The translations under genes were made by a program, and so were the position numbers. Shown piece by piece: positions 1-12,411 of a stretch of 64,000 nucleotides of DNA. Position 1 is the stretch's first letter; each line of letters starts with the position of its first letter. Source of the stretch: Oxytricha trifallax (taxonomy: Eukaryota > Ciliophora > Spirotrichea > Sporadotrichida > Oxytrichidae); assembly GCA_000711775.1 (NCBI GenBank), contig ARYC01019317.1, positions 29,783-93,782 on the forward strand, read 5' to 3'. Below the pieces are notes generated by a model. The model saw nothing but the letters and a program-made list of their open reading frames with translations, was not told where the DNA came from and did no database searches.

Positions 1-3000
1 CATAAATGCTATTGCAGACATTATAAAATGAAACTACTAATTTGCTATATAACTAATGTATGCAGAGCAGTTAACGACATGGCACACAATATTTTTTTAT
101 TTTTTCTAAAATAATTTCATAATTTAAGCAATTAAATGCCAATTACTTTAACTTTCGTTATTTATTTAAAAACATTGAGATACTTCATAAAATAATGAAT
201 AATTGAGAGAAATCAAAGAACGAAGATATAAAATGCTCAAGAACATGAACTTTGTAGAGTGTAACAGCTAATGTGCGACTAACATCTACTGTAGAAACAA
301 ATGAATATTATAATGCTCCTTGTTACTAATGGAGAATATCATTTCGTCATCAACTGGATCTCCGCGTACTGACTAACTAACGGATTTAATGGCAAATTAT
401 CATGCTGGAGAGCTATGAATGAGATCCATCATGACAAGCTTAGAGTTATTATTTTGGAAAAGGGTACATAAGCACTTTAATCCCCTTTGAAAATTGCTAT
501 TTCTTTGGAGCCAAATCTTCATCTGTGTTTGATTTATTTATACCGTCCTCACTTTTCATAGCCAAATCATTGGTCTTGCTCTAATTTATTAAATATATTA
601 AAATATACACTTGTGATTATGTTGATAATCATGCTTTCCCTTTAGTTTGTTCGCTTCACTTTCTTTCATTTTTAACTATAATATAGGAACACAAATTACT
701 ATTTAATAGTACAGTAATACATATAACTATTTATTCAGGGAAATCTATTTTGCTAACTAAAGGTCTTGAAGTGCTTCTAATCATAGCGGAAGCATCAAAC
801 ATAGTAGCTTAATCATCTTACTTTTTCAGGTCATTCCTCAACCATTATTTAATGAAGTGAAATGAAACTGGCCATAGATATTTCCATTTCCTTCTCTGAG
901 AACTCATCTGTTTCTTTTAGTTATGCAAATGATTCTGACGTAGTTGCTATATTGCTTTTTTATTAAAACAAAAATAATCTAAAATAATTTTATGTAAATG
1001 TGTATAGGCATATGCTAGACTTAACTAACATCTTAATGATACCAATATTGCTATGGAAATTTTAATCGAGTAAAACCAGAATTAATCAGAAAAAGAATTG
1101 CATAGTGATGGTAGTTATCTAAGCAGTTTGATTTAATATTTGTGAAAATAAAGAGAATAATAAAAGGTATTTAGCATTAATAATAACAAATTCAATTATT
1201 AATTTTATTATTATTATTTGTTATACATGAAATAACTGTAGCAGCCTTGTTATTCATTTAATCACTTTAGTAAATGTCTCTATCTGCATAAAACAACTTC
1301 CTCTACTTTTGTCCTTCTATACTTTACTTAAGCATTTACCACTTTCAATCACAACCAAGCAGTATTGCTAAAAGATAATTCCCCATTATAAATTATGATT
1401 TATTAATGTTTTAATTAGAACTAACTGACAAAACTGATTCTACTTGAAATATTATGTTAATTTATTCATCAGAAATTGAAGTTGAAATAAGTCTGTTAAT
1501 ATTTTCATCATGTGTAGTGTTAAACAACTCAATATTGATAGAAATCTTCAATCTTAAAAATATAAAATTAATTAGAATAGAAGCAAGTATACGAAGAAGC
1601 TAATTAATAGAATAAATTTACTAGTAATTAATAAAAGCGATAGATCATTGATATTAATGGCCAAATAAAATGCTTTACATCTCTGATTTAATCTTTTTCT
1701 TCCTGATTTTACTTCTCAATTTATTTCAATTGATTTCCCTCTATTGTTATATGAATCTATTAGGTGTAATTTGGAATGTTTGCTTATTGCCATTCATCTC
1801 CTTAGAATCTAACTGAAGATGAGGATCTTTGTTTGAGTTAAGAATCGTCATAAATACTTATAATCAGATGATATCACATGTAATATTTATAAATATGTAT
1901 GATATTTATACAAAACTACAACTGTGAGCTGCAGTTATAAAAATGCTTATAACTAGAACTAGTTCTAACAAAAAGGTGCAGATAATTGTAAAATTGATTC
2001 GCTCAGTAAACATCTGAATAAATATAAGGTTAGCTTTACATTAATGTTAATGGAATGAGATTCGAGAATTTCTCTAAATAACCAATTGAAATAACCTGAA
2101 GTCATATGTAAATGTTTGCATTTTCGGTAATTTAATGTTTTAACATATTTATGATATATTAATTTACAAACAAACATTATTAGATTGTGTTTGAATATTA
2201 TATCGAATCAATAAATGATCACGAGTTTTTAAAAAGGTTGAGAAGAGCTCGTTATAATCATTTCAGCCGTGATAATTGATATTAACAGTCTTAACATCAT
2301 TGAGAGGTAGATAGTAGTAGTATGCCAGCAATTAACTTTGTTGTTCTTTTAATTGAGTTCAACATCTTCCCAGTTAGAAGGAAACTTTAGCAAAATGAGC
2401 TACCTATGAATTTGAAATATGAATTAATAGATAGGAGATTATGGTGATAACAACATTAATTATTTAATATAATTATTTACCTGTATTAATGATAGAGTTA
2501 TGATTTTAACTGGCTAAAAGGTGAGGATTCACTTGATGATAATTGTCATGATATATTTAATATTTTATGTTCGCTTTATTAAATGAAACCACTATATTTA
2601 CTTAAGAGTAAAGTAACACTAATAATTATTAAAATTATTAAAGTAGAACCAATATGGTGCTAAGAATGACATTACTCCAAGTTTCAACAAGAGTAAAATC
2701 TATTGAACTAAACAATTGAATGATCTGTGGATTAAGAAGTTAAGGAACTCTTGCAAGAGGAATGCTGACATCCAGATAAACTCATCTTGCAGCAGGATAA
2801 TTAAGGATTTGAGTAAAAGTTACAATTATTTTGTGAAATAAAAAATTGTAATGGGAAATTATTCAAATTAATATAATGAAAGACAGTAAGTATTGTCAAC
2901 TCTTCAGCATTGCTTTCTCAAAACTCCTTAGAAAATTTACAATTTGCTAAAAACTCAAAAGACAAAGATCTTTCAATGAATATTATAATTAATTTGTAGT

Positions 3001-3889
3001 AATTATATAATATATAAAACTAGATGGACAATGCAACAAATAATCTATCTCGAAAAGAGTTTCAGTATCGATTGCACTCAATTTGATTCCAATCCTATAA
3101 TATTTAGACTGTAAATTTCATGCTATAAGTTACTTAGCTTGTTTCAAGCAATCTCCACTTGCAAGGTTAGTCAGTCATCATCCGAATGTGATTTTATCAG
3201 CATCTAGCCAAACAAGCAGTGAAAAAAGTAATGAAAACTCTTTGGAATAGTCTGGAGTTGATTACTAACTCACTGATATTATATAAATATTGGAGTGAAT
3301 AAATCAATTAAAAGATATTCAAATGATGGTAATATAGATAAGTGAATTTTAATAGAAGTTAAATAGTGTATAAGCATGCTTTACTTTAGTCATGCTTAAT
3401 ATATAGATATATTTTTATTCTAAAGTTATTATTATCATTTTATGTCAAATCAGCATTCCTCTAAAATTATTTGAATCAGAGAATTAATTGTTAAGCTTAA
3501 AGAAAGACATATTCCTTATAACATTATATGACACTGTGGGAACTAAACTAAATCCAACAATTTAATGCGTAAAATCATAATATTTTTTAAATAAAGTGAA
3601 ATTCATTTATTAGAAATATTAATATAACAGAATATTAGAAATGCTAAGACTAGAAGACAAGCACTTAAAACGACTGAAAACCTATGGGTGTTGGCTACGA
3701 CATGGTTCATAAACCCCTGCTTTATTCAATCGAATTATAGCAAACTATATATAAGTTTCATTCATCCTTGGCGTACCTGCTTACAAAGTTAAGAAATACT
3801 TCAATGCATGTGCACTTCAAGATAATCAAATCGAGATAAAAAAGTCTAAGAAACGATAAATACTGTATGAAGCATTCATTTAACACGCC
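1..3889. other. AT-rich non-coding stretch
   Basis: No frame of useful length survives here even when TAA and TAG are read as glutamine. I see no telomere-like block, long inverted repeat or RNA gene. The left end of the decayed TBE-like element that follows should lie in the last few hundred bases, but no C4A4 terminus is recognisable. Confidence 0.6.
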
Positions 3890-4865
3890 ATTTCTGCTAC
3901 AACTCTCAGAAAATAATAAGGGTTATCTCTTTAATTAAGAGTTATCAAGCTACATAGGGAGTTTCCCGAGCATAAAATATCCGCTTCTTAGCTCTGGAGA
4001 ATATACTGAAAACATAAGATAAAATATAAAGTGATGAAAACTAAAAACGGATGAATACTGTATAGCTCGAAAGACTTAAAAATTATAGCGATTAGAATGT
4101 TTTAGAAAGCTCACTTTGAAAGCAGAGCTACTCTATAAAATATTCTACATTGATGAAATAATTTTCCAACCGTTCCAGTAGAATGCCAAATCATTGGCCC
4201 TAACTTACAGTAACTGCTAGCTAAGCAAGTATGGGACCTCTTTAAGAAATTATGCAGCAATAGTAGGCATTAACTGGGAAAAAGGATTGGAGGGCTACAT
4301 GATAAAGCCATTCTCATTCAATGCTCATGATTGTTAGAGCTTTCTAGAGTACCTCCATGTAATAAACTCTGGCAGAGGTGTCATTATATTCGGGGACATT
4401 AAACGAGTCCATCATACTCGTTGTGTGAAAAGCCATATTAGGAGCTATGGATGGGAGTGCATCTTCAATGCTCCCTATAGCTCAGAGTATCACTGTATTG
4501 AAGAAGTATTTTCTAGAGTCAAGCACCACTATAAAACCTAGCTCGTTTATAAGGACTTTAGCTAAAGCCAAGCTTAACATCTCGAATTGATATAGAAAGC
4601 GATAGAATGTGTAGATAAACAAACAATATAGAAAATTATAGACAGGCATATTAAGTAAATGTAGGAATATGTTAACAAAATAAATATGCACGAATAAAAC
4701 TGCTTTAAATTTTATAATAATAACATTCACTCCAATTCTTCATCCCTTAAGCGCTATTTAATCTAGGAATTGTTACTATCGTACTCATCTTCTCTCATAA
4801 TGTTAGCTGGCCCGTGTCCCTCTGCCGTTTACTTAAACTTTTCAAATGTTTAAGATATCTCGTGA
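3890..4865 (+). pseudogene. TBE-like DD34E transposase, decayed
   Basis: The second half is one open frame with TAA and TAG as Gln. It contains the Tc1/IS630-type triad: YIDEI (first Asp, near 4150), FGDIKRVHH (second Asp, near 4400) and PYSSEYHCIEEVFSRVKH (Glu, near 4500). Exactly 34 residues lie between the second Asp and the Glu, as in the other transposases of this window. The N-terminal half is broken: a segment resembling the FHRxFP...KIS stretch of the TBE transposases can be read near 3940-4030, but with a TGA and frame changes. The start is therefore approximate. The 3' end overlaps the convergent accessory gene by about 140 bp. The enzyme would cut and join transposon ends, but this copy is probably dead. 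Confidence 0.75.
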
Positions 4866-5484
4866 TATTATCTCTTTTTCCTTTACGCTCGAGGCTTTGA
4901 TTTAAACTTCAAAAGTGATAGGGCTTTACCTTTCGATTCTAAATCATATTATTCTAAATTAGTTTTACTTACTAGAGAAGAATGGTTCACTTTAAAGCTT
5001 TTTAAATATGTCTTCCCTTATTAAAATTTAGTCCTGCTTGTCTTCTTCAGCATCTTTATTAAATCTTATCCTATTTGCATGCTTGATAAGTTCGCTGACA
5101 TAGTTTAGCCAAAGGGTGCCTAGAACACCGTACATAGACTTTCTGTCAGGAAGCACTTGGCAATCTTCGTAATAGTTCATGAATCTCATAATCTATGTGT
5201 CTTCCTTAATCTCTTCAAAAACTTTATTACCGAGAGCTCGTCATAGTAAGGCACATTAAACACCTGGACATCCGCGCTCTTGAGAAGCTCCTTGGTCCCG
5301 GCAAGGAAGTCTTTAATAAACCTAATCGAAATCAAGTCATCAGGCGGGAGGAAGTATCCCTCTAAAATAATAATTGGCAAAAATAATTACTATCATATCT
5401 CAAGAAAGTAATCTAATCTTATTTAGAGCTGAATTGATGCTGTCGCTCTCTATAATCATGCGCTATGACTTGACTGTCTACCAT
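4727..5484 (-). pseudogene. TBE 22-kDa-type accessory protein, frameshifted
   Basis: Starts at ATG 5484 (MVDSQV). A 29-nt GT-AG intron at 5362-5390 lies at the same point as one in TBE copy A, just before the GYFLP motif (GLFLP in TBE A). Further in, LPDRKSMYGVLGTLWLNYV matches LPERNYFFGILATINGDYL of TBE A, and both copies continue with an acidic-basic stretch ending near SSK. A second short intron at that SSK point would extend the frame to an acidic C-terminus ending at 4727. The frame shifts near 5186-5192, where TGA codons appear. The family has no known catalytic function; it is recognised here only by similarity to the TBE gene in the same position. Confidence 0.65.
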
Positions 5485-6526
5485 TCTAAAGTAGGTTTAA
5501 ATAATAGATTAAGTTAATAGTGATTTTAAATACAGTTTTGGTATATAAATTTGAATGATGAGCCAGTTAATCAAAATAAGGCTATAATTCAATAATTAAT
5601 AGGAAATTATGTACTGACCAGAAATATTAAATAAATTTGATAAATACATTTGTAGTTATGGTTTTTAATTATTTAATTAAGCTTAAATTAGTGAAGTTTG
5701 AGTAAGCTTACAAAATTTAACATTCATATTTAGTATAATTGCCCTATATTTTATTGCTATACTGGTTTTTTAACACTCATATTCATAGATACTTTATTAA
5801 GCTTTTTAAAAGTCAGAAATTTCTTTTTTATAAATACATTTGGTGTATTAATTTTTTTGTGTTAAAAGACCCCCAATTAAAAAAGAAAATATATTTTTTA
5901 CTTTAATGATTTAGATAATATTGATAAAGTTTGGGTTGTCTCAAAGAAAACTAAGATATAGTATTAGTTATTTTATTATCTTAAGAGTTTAATTCATTAA
6001 AAATGACCCCCATATTTTATAACACTTTGTATTAAATAAAAGCTGGCAAAATTTCATCAAACTTATACTAGAAGTATAATTAGTTGAATATAATACAATA
6101 ATAACTTTAGTAAAGAAATGTAGTTGGTATTGAGCTAAACTTTTTTTTTAGTAAATTTGGAGGTTATTAACACGATTGTGTCACTATCAAAAGCCTTTAG
6201 TTTGACAAGTAATATTAAAGCCATTAAAAATAAATTTAATTAAACAATTTAATAAATTATAGAATTATAATGGGAATAATTTAAAAATGAATTCGCTCAA
6301 TGTCCCATCTCTCACAAGTTAAGATAAATTCAGAAAGAAATTGAAATGAAAATTACATAGTCATATCCTGGAACATTACAAAAAAGGAACATTTTGCTCA
6401 TTTTAAGGGAAAGAAAATTACAATTTGCTCATTTTAAATATTCAATTCTCTAACCTGCGTGAACCTATAAGATCCCAACCCTAAAATTATTGTAAGAGTA
6501 GTAGTTATTATAATTTAAGTACTAGG
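5485..6526. promoter_or_regulatory. Divergent intergenic region of the TBE-like element
   Basis: AT-rich DNA between the start codons of the accessory gene (leftward) and the zinc-finger/MT-A70 gene (rightward). It presumably holds both promoters. The GGTAC-type repeats seen at the equivalent place in TBE copies A and C are not obvious here. No gene is visible. Confidence 0.4.
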
Positions 6527-7515
6527 ATGCTAGGGAAGAGAAATAAGCTGCCAATAGTGGATGACACAGAGAGGATAGATTGCAACTACTGCGATAAATC
6601 TTATGAAACGTCCAACTCTTTGAGTTCACATAGGCATAAAAAGCATAAGGAGGAGCACAAAATTTCAATAGATTGGGAAAATTAGATGATGATCACTTGT
6701 ATTTTCTGCAAGAAAGGATTTAGCAGGAGCTATAATTGCACTCGCCATATCAAAACTTGCAAATCTAAACCAGTTGATACTAACATAATCAAGGAAAAAA
6801 TTAAAAAACAGAAAAAGAATAGAATTTACAAGGGAGATTAGATAGTTAAAATCAGAATATACAAGAACTATGAACTTATTGTGATTAAGAAAAGACTGCG
6901 AATAATCGCAAATAAAATATTCACTAGCCAGTAGTTTTCGGGGGAGATATCAAGGACTTGAAAATGTGGCAGGACATTGCTTAGGATTGTTTACAGCGGT
7001 ATGGAAGATTGTATGATGTTGTAATGATGGACCTTGCCTGGAGATTAAAGCAAGAGTTACCTTAAGATACTGTTTCTGATTAGGAATTCCTGAACATGCC
7101 TATCCATCTTGTGTAAGAGAGAGGCATTCTCTTTATTTGGGTGGTCAACTAGAAACCTGAGCTGGCCTAAAAGTTCATTAAGAAGCATGGTTATGAGGAA
7201 GTCGATGAAGGCATGTGGCTGAAGTTGACTAAAACAGGCAAAATTCACTGTGGTTGGGGCTTTTACACAGCACATTGCTTCGAGAAATTCATAATAGCAA
7301 AGAAAGGTAATGTTGATGACATAGTATCTTATCACAGGGCAGAAAATGTGATTGTAGCTTCAGTTCTAGAGCATTCCTAAAAGCCAGAGGAGATTTATGG
7401 TTTCGTATAGAAGATGTGCCCCGATATGAGAAACCTTGAAATCTTTGCCAAACCTCACAATGTCAGATAGGGCTAGACATCTTTTCGGAACGAGTTGCCC
7501 TAATAGTTACAATGA
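6527..7515 (+). pseudogene. C2H2 zinc-finger / MT-A70 methyltransferase-like fusion
   Basis: About 329 codons from ATG 6527 to TGA 7515 if one frameshift is bridged. Residues about 19-43 form a C2H2 finger (CNYCDKSYE..., then HRHKKH). A second CxxC finger starts CIFCKKGFSRSYN and ends in H and C. A basic linker follows. The C-terminal half matches the MT-A70 (METTL3/IME4/MTA) family: GRLYDVVMMDLAW at the catalytic position, GILFIWVVNQKPELA, then CFEKFIIAKKGN, KPEEIYGFVQKMCP and LEIFAKPHNVRQG. The usual DPPW catalytic motif is DLAW, so activity is doubtful even if the reading frame were whole. The frameshift falls at a run of five G (6940-6944), so a base-call error is possible. The gene occupies the slot of the zinc-finger kinase in TBEs. 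Family members methylate adenine in RNA or DNA. Confidence 0.75.
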
Positions 7516-8594
7516 ACTAATTTATACCTTCTTGTATATATATATATATAAGTATTTGTATTATTAATAAAAATCTTTTAATTTAAAAAAAATATTTCAT
7601 AAATATATTCCATTATTTTATCATATATTACCTACAAATTTTTACTACTTCATAGTTATTTTTTTCAATAACAATATAATAAGATACATTAATATTAATA
7701 TTATTCCAGGAAACAAAGGAATAAGAAACAGAATGAGATAGGCAGAGAATCGCGAGGTACACTTTGATATTTTGATATTATTTAGCTAGCAATATTCCTT
7801 ATGTAGTTTTGAATTTCATTATTTTAATTTACCTAAAGTTCCTGATTATTAAAGTTATTTTATTTTGTCCGCTATTATTAATAAACAATTTATCATTAAA
7901 AATGCTTTCTAATGTAATTATTTTGCTATATCATACAACCAACAATTAAACCTATATCTTGACTCTTGACTAAAAATAAAATTGTAAAATATTCTGTATT
8001 TATCAATTAATTCTAAGTTCTCATATTCTTTCAAACAATGCGACGGGAAAGAATTCAATGTATTCAATCGACTTTCTAAGAATGTCATTATGATATTTAA
8101 GGAAAATTTAACAATCAGAGTATCAATAAGCAAGTTTTGATAAATATGAAATCATTAATGAGGTCAAATGCTTCCATTGTATTTTTTATATAGTTGATTA
8201 GTTTTCATCCTGTTATATTTAAATACAACTTTATTACTAAAAACATATATTTTAAACAACTAACTAGTGTGATAGTTGAAAATTAGGGGTTAGTAAGTAT
8301 AAACTGAGAGTTAGGTGTAACGAGTAATTTAAATTAAGTCATATAATGAATTTAATTATCATTTATCATCTGTTTACTCAACTGATTTCCATTGCATACA
8401 TCAACATCACTTGGTTGCCATCTTATTCTTTTTTGCAGGTTAGATTATTCACCTTATACTTAATTGAGTTAAACATAAGGACTTGCCTGAAGAACCATTA
8501 TTAATCCAAGTAATTAATAAAGATATTATATTAATAAATATAATTATTAACCATTAGATTATTGAAATCTTCATTATTTCACTATATAAAATTT
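7516..8594. other. AT-rich non-coding stretch
   Basis: No coding frame or long repeat is seen. The right end of the TBE-like element should lie in the first few hundred bases, but no G4T4 block remains. The last eight bases (8587-8594, TAAAATTT) are the left target-site copy of the next element. Confidence 0.5.
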
Positions 8595-8746
8595 GGATGG
8601 GGTGTACAATTCTGGAATTTTTGAAATTCCAGCACCATTCTGGAATTCCAGATTGATGAAAAACATTCCAGAATGGTGAAAAACGTTCCAGATACAGAAC
8701 TGGAATTCCAGATTCAGTAATTCTGGAATTTATATATATCCATATA
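8595..8746. repeat. Left TIR and subterminal GGAATTCCAGA motifs
   Basis: The outer 50 bp match the reverse complement of 12360-12411, differing by one T in a T run. The rest is a set of short GGAATTCCAG and CTGGAATT motifs that are mutually palindromic. Confidence 0.8.
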
Positions 8747-10061
8747 ATAAAATTAATTTAAATAATATATAGCATTATAAACTATTTCAATATTATTTAT
8801 TCAAGATTCTCAATTGACTGATTAAATTCAAAATAAAGTGCTTAATATTTTTTGCTATATAGATTATCAATTTTTATTGAAAAATAATATAATAAATACT
8901 CTATCAAATGCTAAATTCTGACAATTTTTAGGTTATCTGCTTTTAAAGTAAATTAAATAAATACACGAATCATTTATTCATACAGGCGAAGAAGTCTTTT
9001 ATAAACGGCAATCGTTCATACTGAGGTTGCATTTTAATCAAACGGATCCACTAACTTTCATAAAGAAAATCCCCGCAGTTCTCGTCTCCTACCCTTGTAC
9101 AATAGATCATACTTGTAAAAGTTTTAAGCTCCTTCCACAAAGATTCGATTGAATTTGAGTGAAAATATTAAAAAAAAATATATATATATAACATTATAAC
9201 TGAGTATTAAGACGGAGTGTATTGCCCAGTCTTAAACATTAGTTATTATAAAAATCCTAGATTTTATTAAACTCAAAGGTTTACTCCAATGAAAAATTTA
9301 TGTAACATTTTATAACTATTTCTTATAACAATTCTAATTAATTTATATTTTGAAATGTATATGTTTCTTGTGTAAGATCTGTATATTCTACCATTAAACT
9401 TTGTCATAAACCTTAAATCCATCATGGTGAATTGTACTATTTGAGTCATTTAGCTTAAATTATAAATTATAAAACAAAATAATTTTTAAACAAAATAATA
9501 CATATTTATTTATCAATGTCACATGATGCTTCTATAAGGGTTTCAATGATATCATGAGTTCGGTTAGGTACTATGTATAGTTTTGTCTTCGTCTTATCGT
9601 TCTTTTAAATGAGACCAAATATCCAAATCTACCTTTGGTGAATATGATATTTTAAACATTATCATTAATTAATAATTAGTATTATAGTGAGGTCTTTTGC
9701 TTATTGCCCCGAAAAGTGCGACCAGAGAGATTCATCGCACTCTATTTATTTTAATTTAGATAATTTTAATATTAATATAAAACAATTAATATTGAACAAT
9801 TATAATAATATTTATATTCTATCCTCCTTCAAGGGTATACGAGTCCTGGTATATTCTCATATATTTGCTAACTTTACAAACATTATGATTATCTTAATAA
9901 GATTGTATTAAATAATTATACGCCTCAAGCCTTATAATATCTTTAGAGCTATACTTTGGCATATTCTAACATCATAGTCTGTATATAGCTAAAATAATAT
10001 TTTAGTTTTATAATTTATAAAGGATCTCAATTATGTTAATAAGTATATTTTTCATTTGTTA
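8747..10061. other. Element interior without recognisable gene
   Basis: AT-rich. A 74-codon frame at 9687-9911 on + is the longest standard-code frame but has no recognisable motif. Nothing resembling a transposase is seen. Confidence 0.5.
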
Positions 10062-11120
10062 AGTATTAATAAAATACATTAAAATAGGTAAATATGAGGA
10101 AGTTTAATTCACATTGAAGATTTATTCATTTTAAACTGTAAATAATTTGATACTTTGTAATTTAAATTTAATTTTAAGTATTTAAAATAAAATACGTGCA
10201 TTGGAATTATTTATTTAAACACGCTTATTGTCTAAATGAGATTATAAATATTCTGCTTGGAGTTTCAAAGGCTCACTAAATGATAATGAGAAGAACTCTG
10301 TAATTTTTAATAAATTACAATTTAGCAACTTCCTCTTTAACATCTCCATCAATCAAGATAATTCCCTAGGTCTTTCAGTCTTCCACGTATCTCACAAGGA
10401 CATCAAAAATATAAGTTGGTTCAAGTAAATGGATTACACCAATACCAACGACTCTATTGACAAAGCCGTAATGAAAGTCTAATAAACTGCTTTATAGAAG
10501 AGAGTACTAGGTCTGTAAGCAATAGCAATAGCAATGCATCCAAGAGTGCTGGATTACTCTCATTATTGACAACGAGGAGGTCGGATTGTGTATTAGTTTG
10601 GCCTAGATAATTTATGCTGCGAATGTAATTGTTACATTATTAACTGAAGATTTACAATCAGTTTTTTATTTGCATCAGCCTAACTACCTTAAACTTGGAG
10701 ACCTAAGTGTTGAGATACACCTCTTTTGCTATTCACACCATCTAACATTTTGGTTCCATAAGCGAGAGCGTATTGAATTTCGAAAGTGTCATCCATGATA
10801 TGAATAACTTATCTGCTTAGCATTTCTATTTTAGCAGATAACCTATTTTTGCTTATTGATAAAACTTGAGGCTTGTTGTCAGGATCATAAGACCTCTCTC
10901 GGTGGAATCGATAATCGGAAATTATTAGTTTTAGTAAGCGTCTATTTCATTCACTAGAATGCTTTCGATGACATATTTATTTTAGGAATTATGAATTTAT
11001 TGATTATTAAGATAATAATAGTTAAAATATATCAAATTATTTACAGTTAAAAATGAATAAATCTTCAATGAGAATTAAACTTCCTCATATTTACCTATTT
11101 TAATGTATTTTATTAATACT
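10062..11120. mobile_element. 91-bp-TIR element carrying a host gene fragment
   Basis: Positions 10062-10152 and 11030-11120 are near-perfect inverted copies that start AGTATTAATAAAATACATT. The 1.06-kb unit they bound holds a decayed piece of a succinyl-CoA ligase alpha gene on the minus strand. No clear target duplication is seen, and no transposase is present. This is the layout of a non-autonomous TIR element that has captured a host gene segment (Pack-type), although insertion of a processed or genomic fragment into an existing element is also possible. Confidence 0.7.
10320..10890 (-). pseudogene. Succinyl-CoA ligase alpha subunit fragment
   Basis: Read on the minus strand with TAA and TAG as Gln, three blocks in the correct order match the alpha subunit of succinyl-CoA synthetase (a mitochondrial TCA-cycle enzyme). 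They are YGTKMLDGVNSKRGVSQHLG (family: GTKMVGGVSPKKGGTTHLG), FYKAVYQT (family: YEAVHQTT) and TQGIILIDGDVKEEVA (family: TEGIILIGEIGGNAEE). The part between the first and second blocks is reduced, the frame changes, and at least one TGA interrupts it. Catalytic and CoA-binding segments are incomplete, so it cannot encode the enzyme. It lies between the two 91-bp inverted repeats. Recognition is by eye, and a database search would settle it. Confidence 0.6.
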
Positions 11121-12259
11121 AAAATATCTAAAAAAAATGTTTTATTAATTTATTAATTATAGTGATAAAATAGTAATGTAATAAGAAATTTTAATTTTAT
11201 TGCTTATTTATCAGTTATGTAGTATTGACGCCGTGTATGTACATCTGAAATATGATCCGAGAGAAAACAAAGTTTTTATAATAACATTAATCATTTTATG
11301 AAAATATAAAAATGCATATGGTTATATTCTTCGGACAGTAAACCGTTAGACAACTCTTAAGATGCAATTTCTTCATACATTGTTTAATTTATATTATATT
11401 ATGTAAATAAAATAAAACATTTTATAATTATGAATAAAATTATATATAGCAATTTTATAGTCAAAAAATTTTAATTATTATATAATTCAATTAAAATTGT
11501 TTTTTAATTAGATTTTTTTAAAATTAGAATTAAAATTTTTGTAAAACTAAAACATTGCTTATTTGTGCATTTTACGACAAATCCATCAGAATAACTATTG
11601 TCTTTGAATATTCTAAGATTTTACAAACAACGATCACATGCAAATAAAATTTGAATTAAAAATTTAAATTAATCTATTTTTTATATTATTCAAACGGTAC
11701 TTGTAAGAATTTCGTATCGATGAGAAGTTACATTACACTCTTAGGGTCGTTTAGTTATTCTTCCATATATAAGTATATTTAATTACTATAGTATAATGTT
11801 ATTATTAACAGCTATATTTCCTATTATTCATTACTAATTATTAAACCGACAAATTTTTAAAAAAATTGCATCTAAGGAGAATTATTCTAAAAATTAAAGA
11901 AAACAATAACATAGGTAATAATAGATATAACTGAATGTATTATGTTATAATTTAAATTTTATAAAATATTAGTGCATATTGCTAATTCATTTATATAATC
12001 TAACAAAACTTATTCATAAAATTAATTTAGATACATGAATTTTTGAATTTTTATATTGGCTCTAGTAAAGTTATAAGATTATATAAATATATATAAAATG
12101 ATTTTGAATTAATAATAAATTATTTATCAAGGGCTTTTTTTTGAATATAAAATTTATTACATTTCAAAGAACATTATATTTATTTACTATTATATATGAA
12201 TTCTTTTTAAGGGAAAATCATTTGAAAAATAAAAATACTTTGAATTAATAATCTGGATT
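11121..12259. other. Element interior, AT-rich
   Basis: No coding frame or further repeat was recognised before the subterminal motifs that start near 12260. Confidence 0.5.
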
Positions 12260-12411
12260 ATTCCTAAGATCAGGTGTTCCGTGTATAGATCTGGAATTAC
12301 AGATACAGAACTGGAATTCCAGATCTATATCTGGAATTCCAGATTCATTGGAGCTGGTGTTCCAGAATGGTGCTGGAATTTCAAAAAATTCCAGAATTGT
12401 ACACCCCATCC
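12260..12411. repeat. Right TIR and subterminal GGAATTCCAGA motifs
   Basis: Ends CCAGAATTGTACACCCCATCC, the inverted copy of the left terminus. Four or more GGAATTCCAG motifs precede it. It is followed by the right TAAAATTT copy. Confidence 0.8.

Larger units (their letters stand above)
3890..7515 (+). mobile_element. Decayed TBE-like transposon with MT-A70 cargo
   Basis: Three genes keep the order and strands of a telomere-bearing element: a DD34E transposase on +, a small accessory protein on - that converges with it, then a C2H2 zinc-finger protein on +. The accessory protein aligns by eye with the one in TBE copy A (20231-21019) and shares an intron position. The third gene ends in an MT-A70-type methyltransferase domain rather than the protein kinase found in the two TBE copies of this window. 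Terminal repeats are not recognisable, so the limits given are only those of the genes. At least two frameshifts make the copy look inactive. Family assignment is inferred from gene order and motif similarity. Confidence 0.7.
8595..12411. mobile_element. TIR element with 8-bp target duplication (hAT-like)
   Basis: The ends are inverted repeats of about 50 bp beginning GGATGGGGTGTACAATTC, and they are flanked by perfect 8-bp copies of TAAAATTT (8587-8594 and 12412-12419). An 8-bp duplication fits hAT-type elements (P and Merlin elements also make about 8 bp), and the GGGGTGTACAA end resembles hAT termini. Inside each end lie several GGAATTCCAGA motifs in both orientations, which look like binding sites. 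I could not find a transposase in the 3.8-kb interior, so it is probably non-autonomous. It contains a second, nested element at 10062-11120. Confidence 0.75.
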
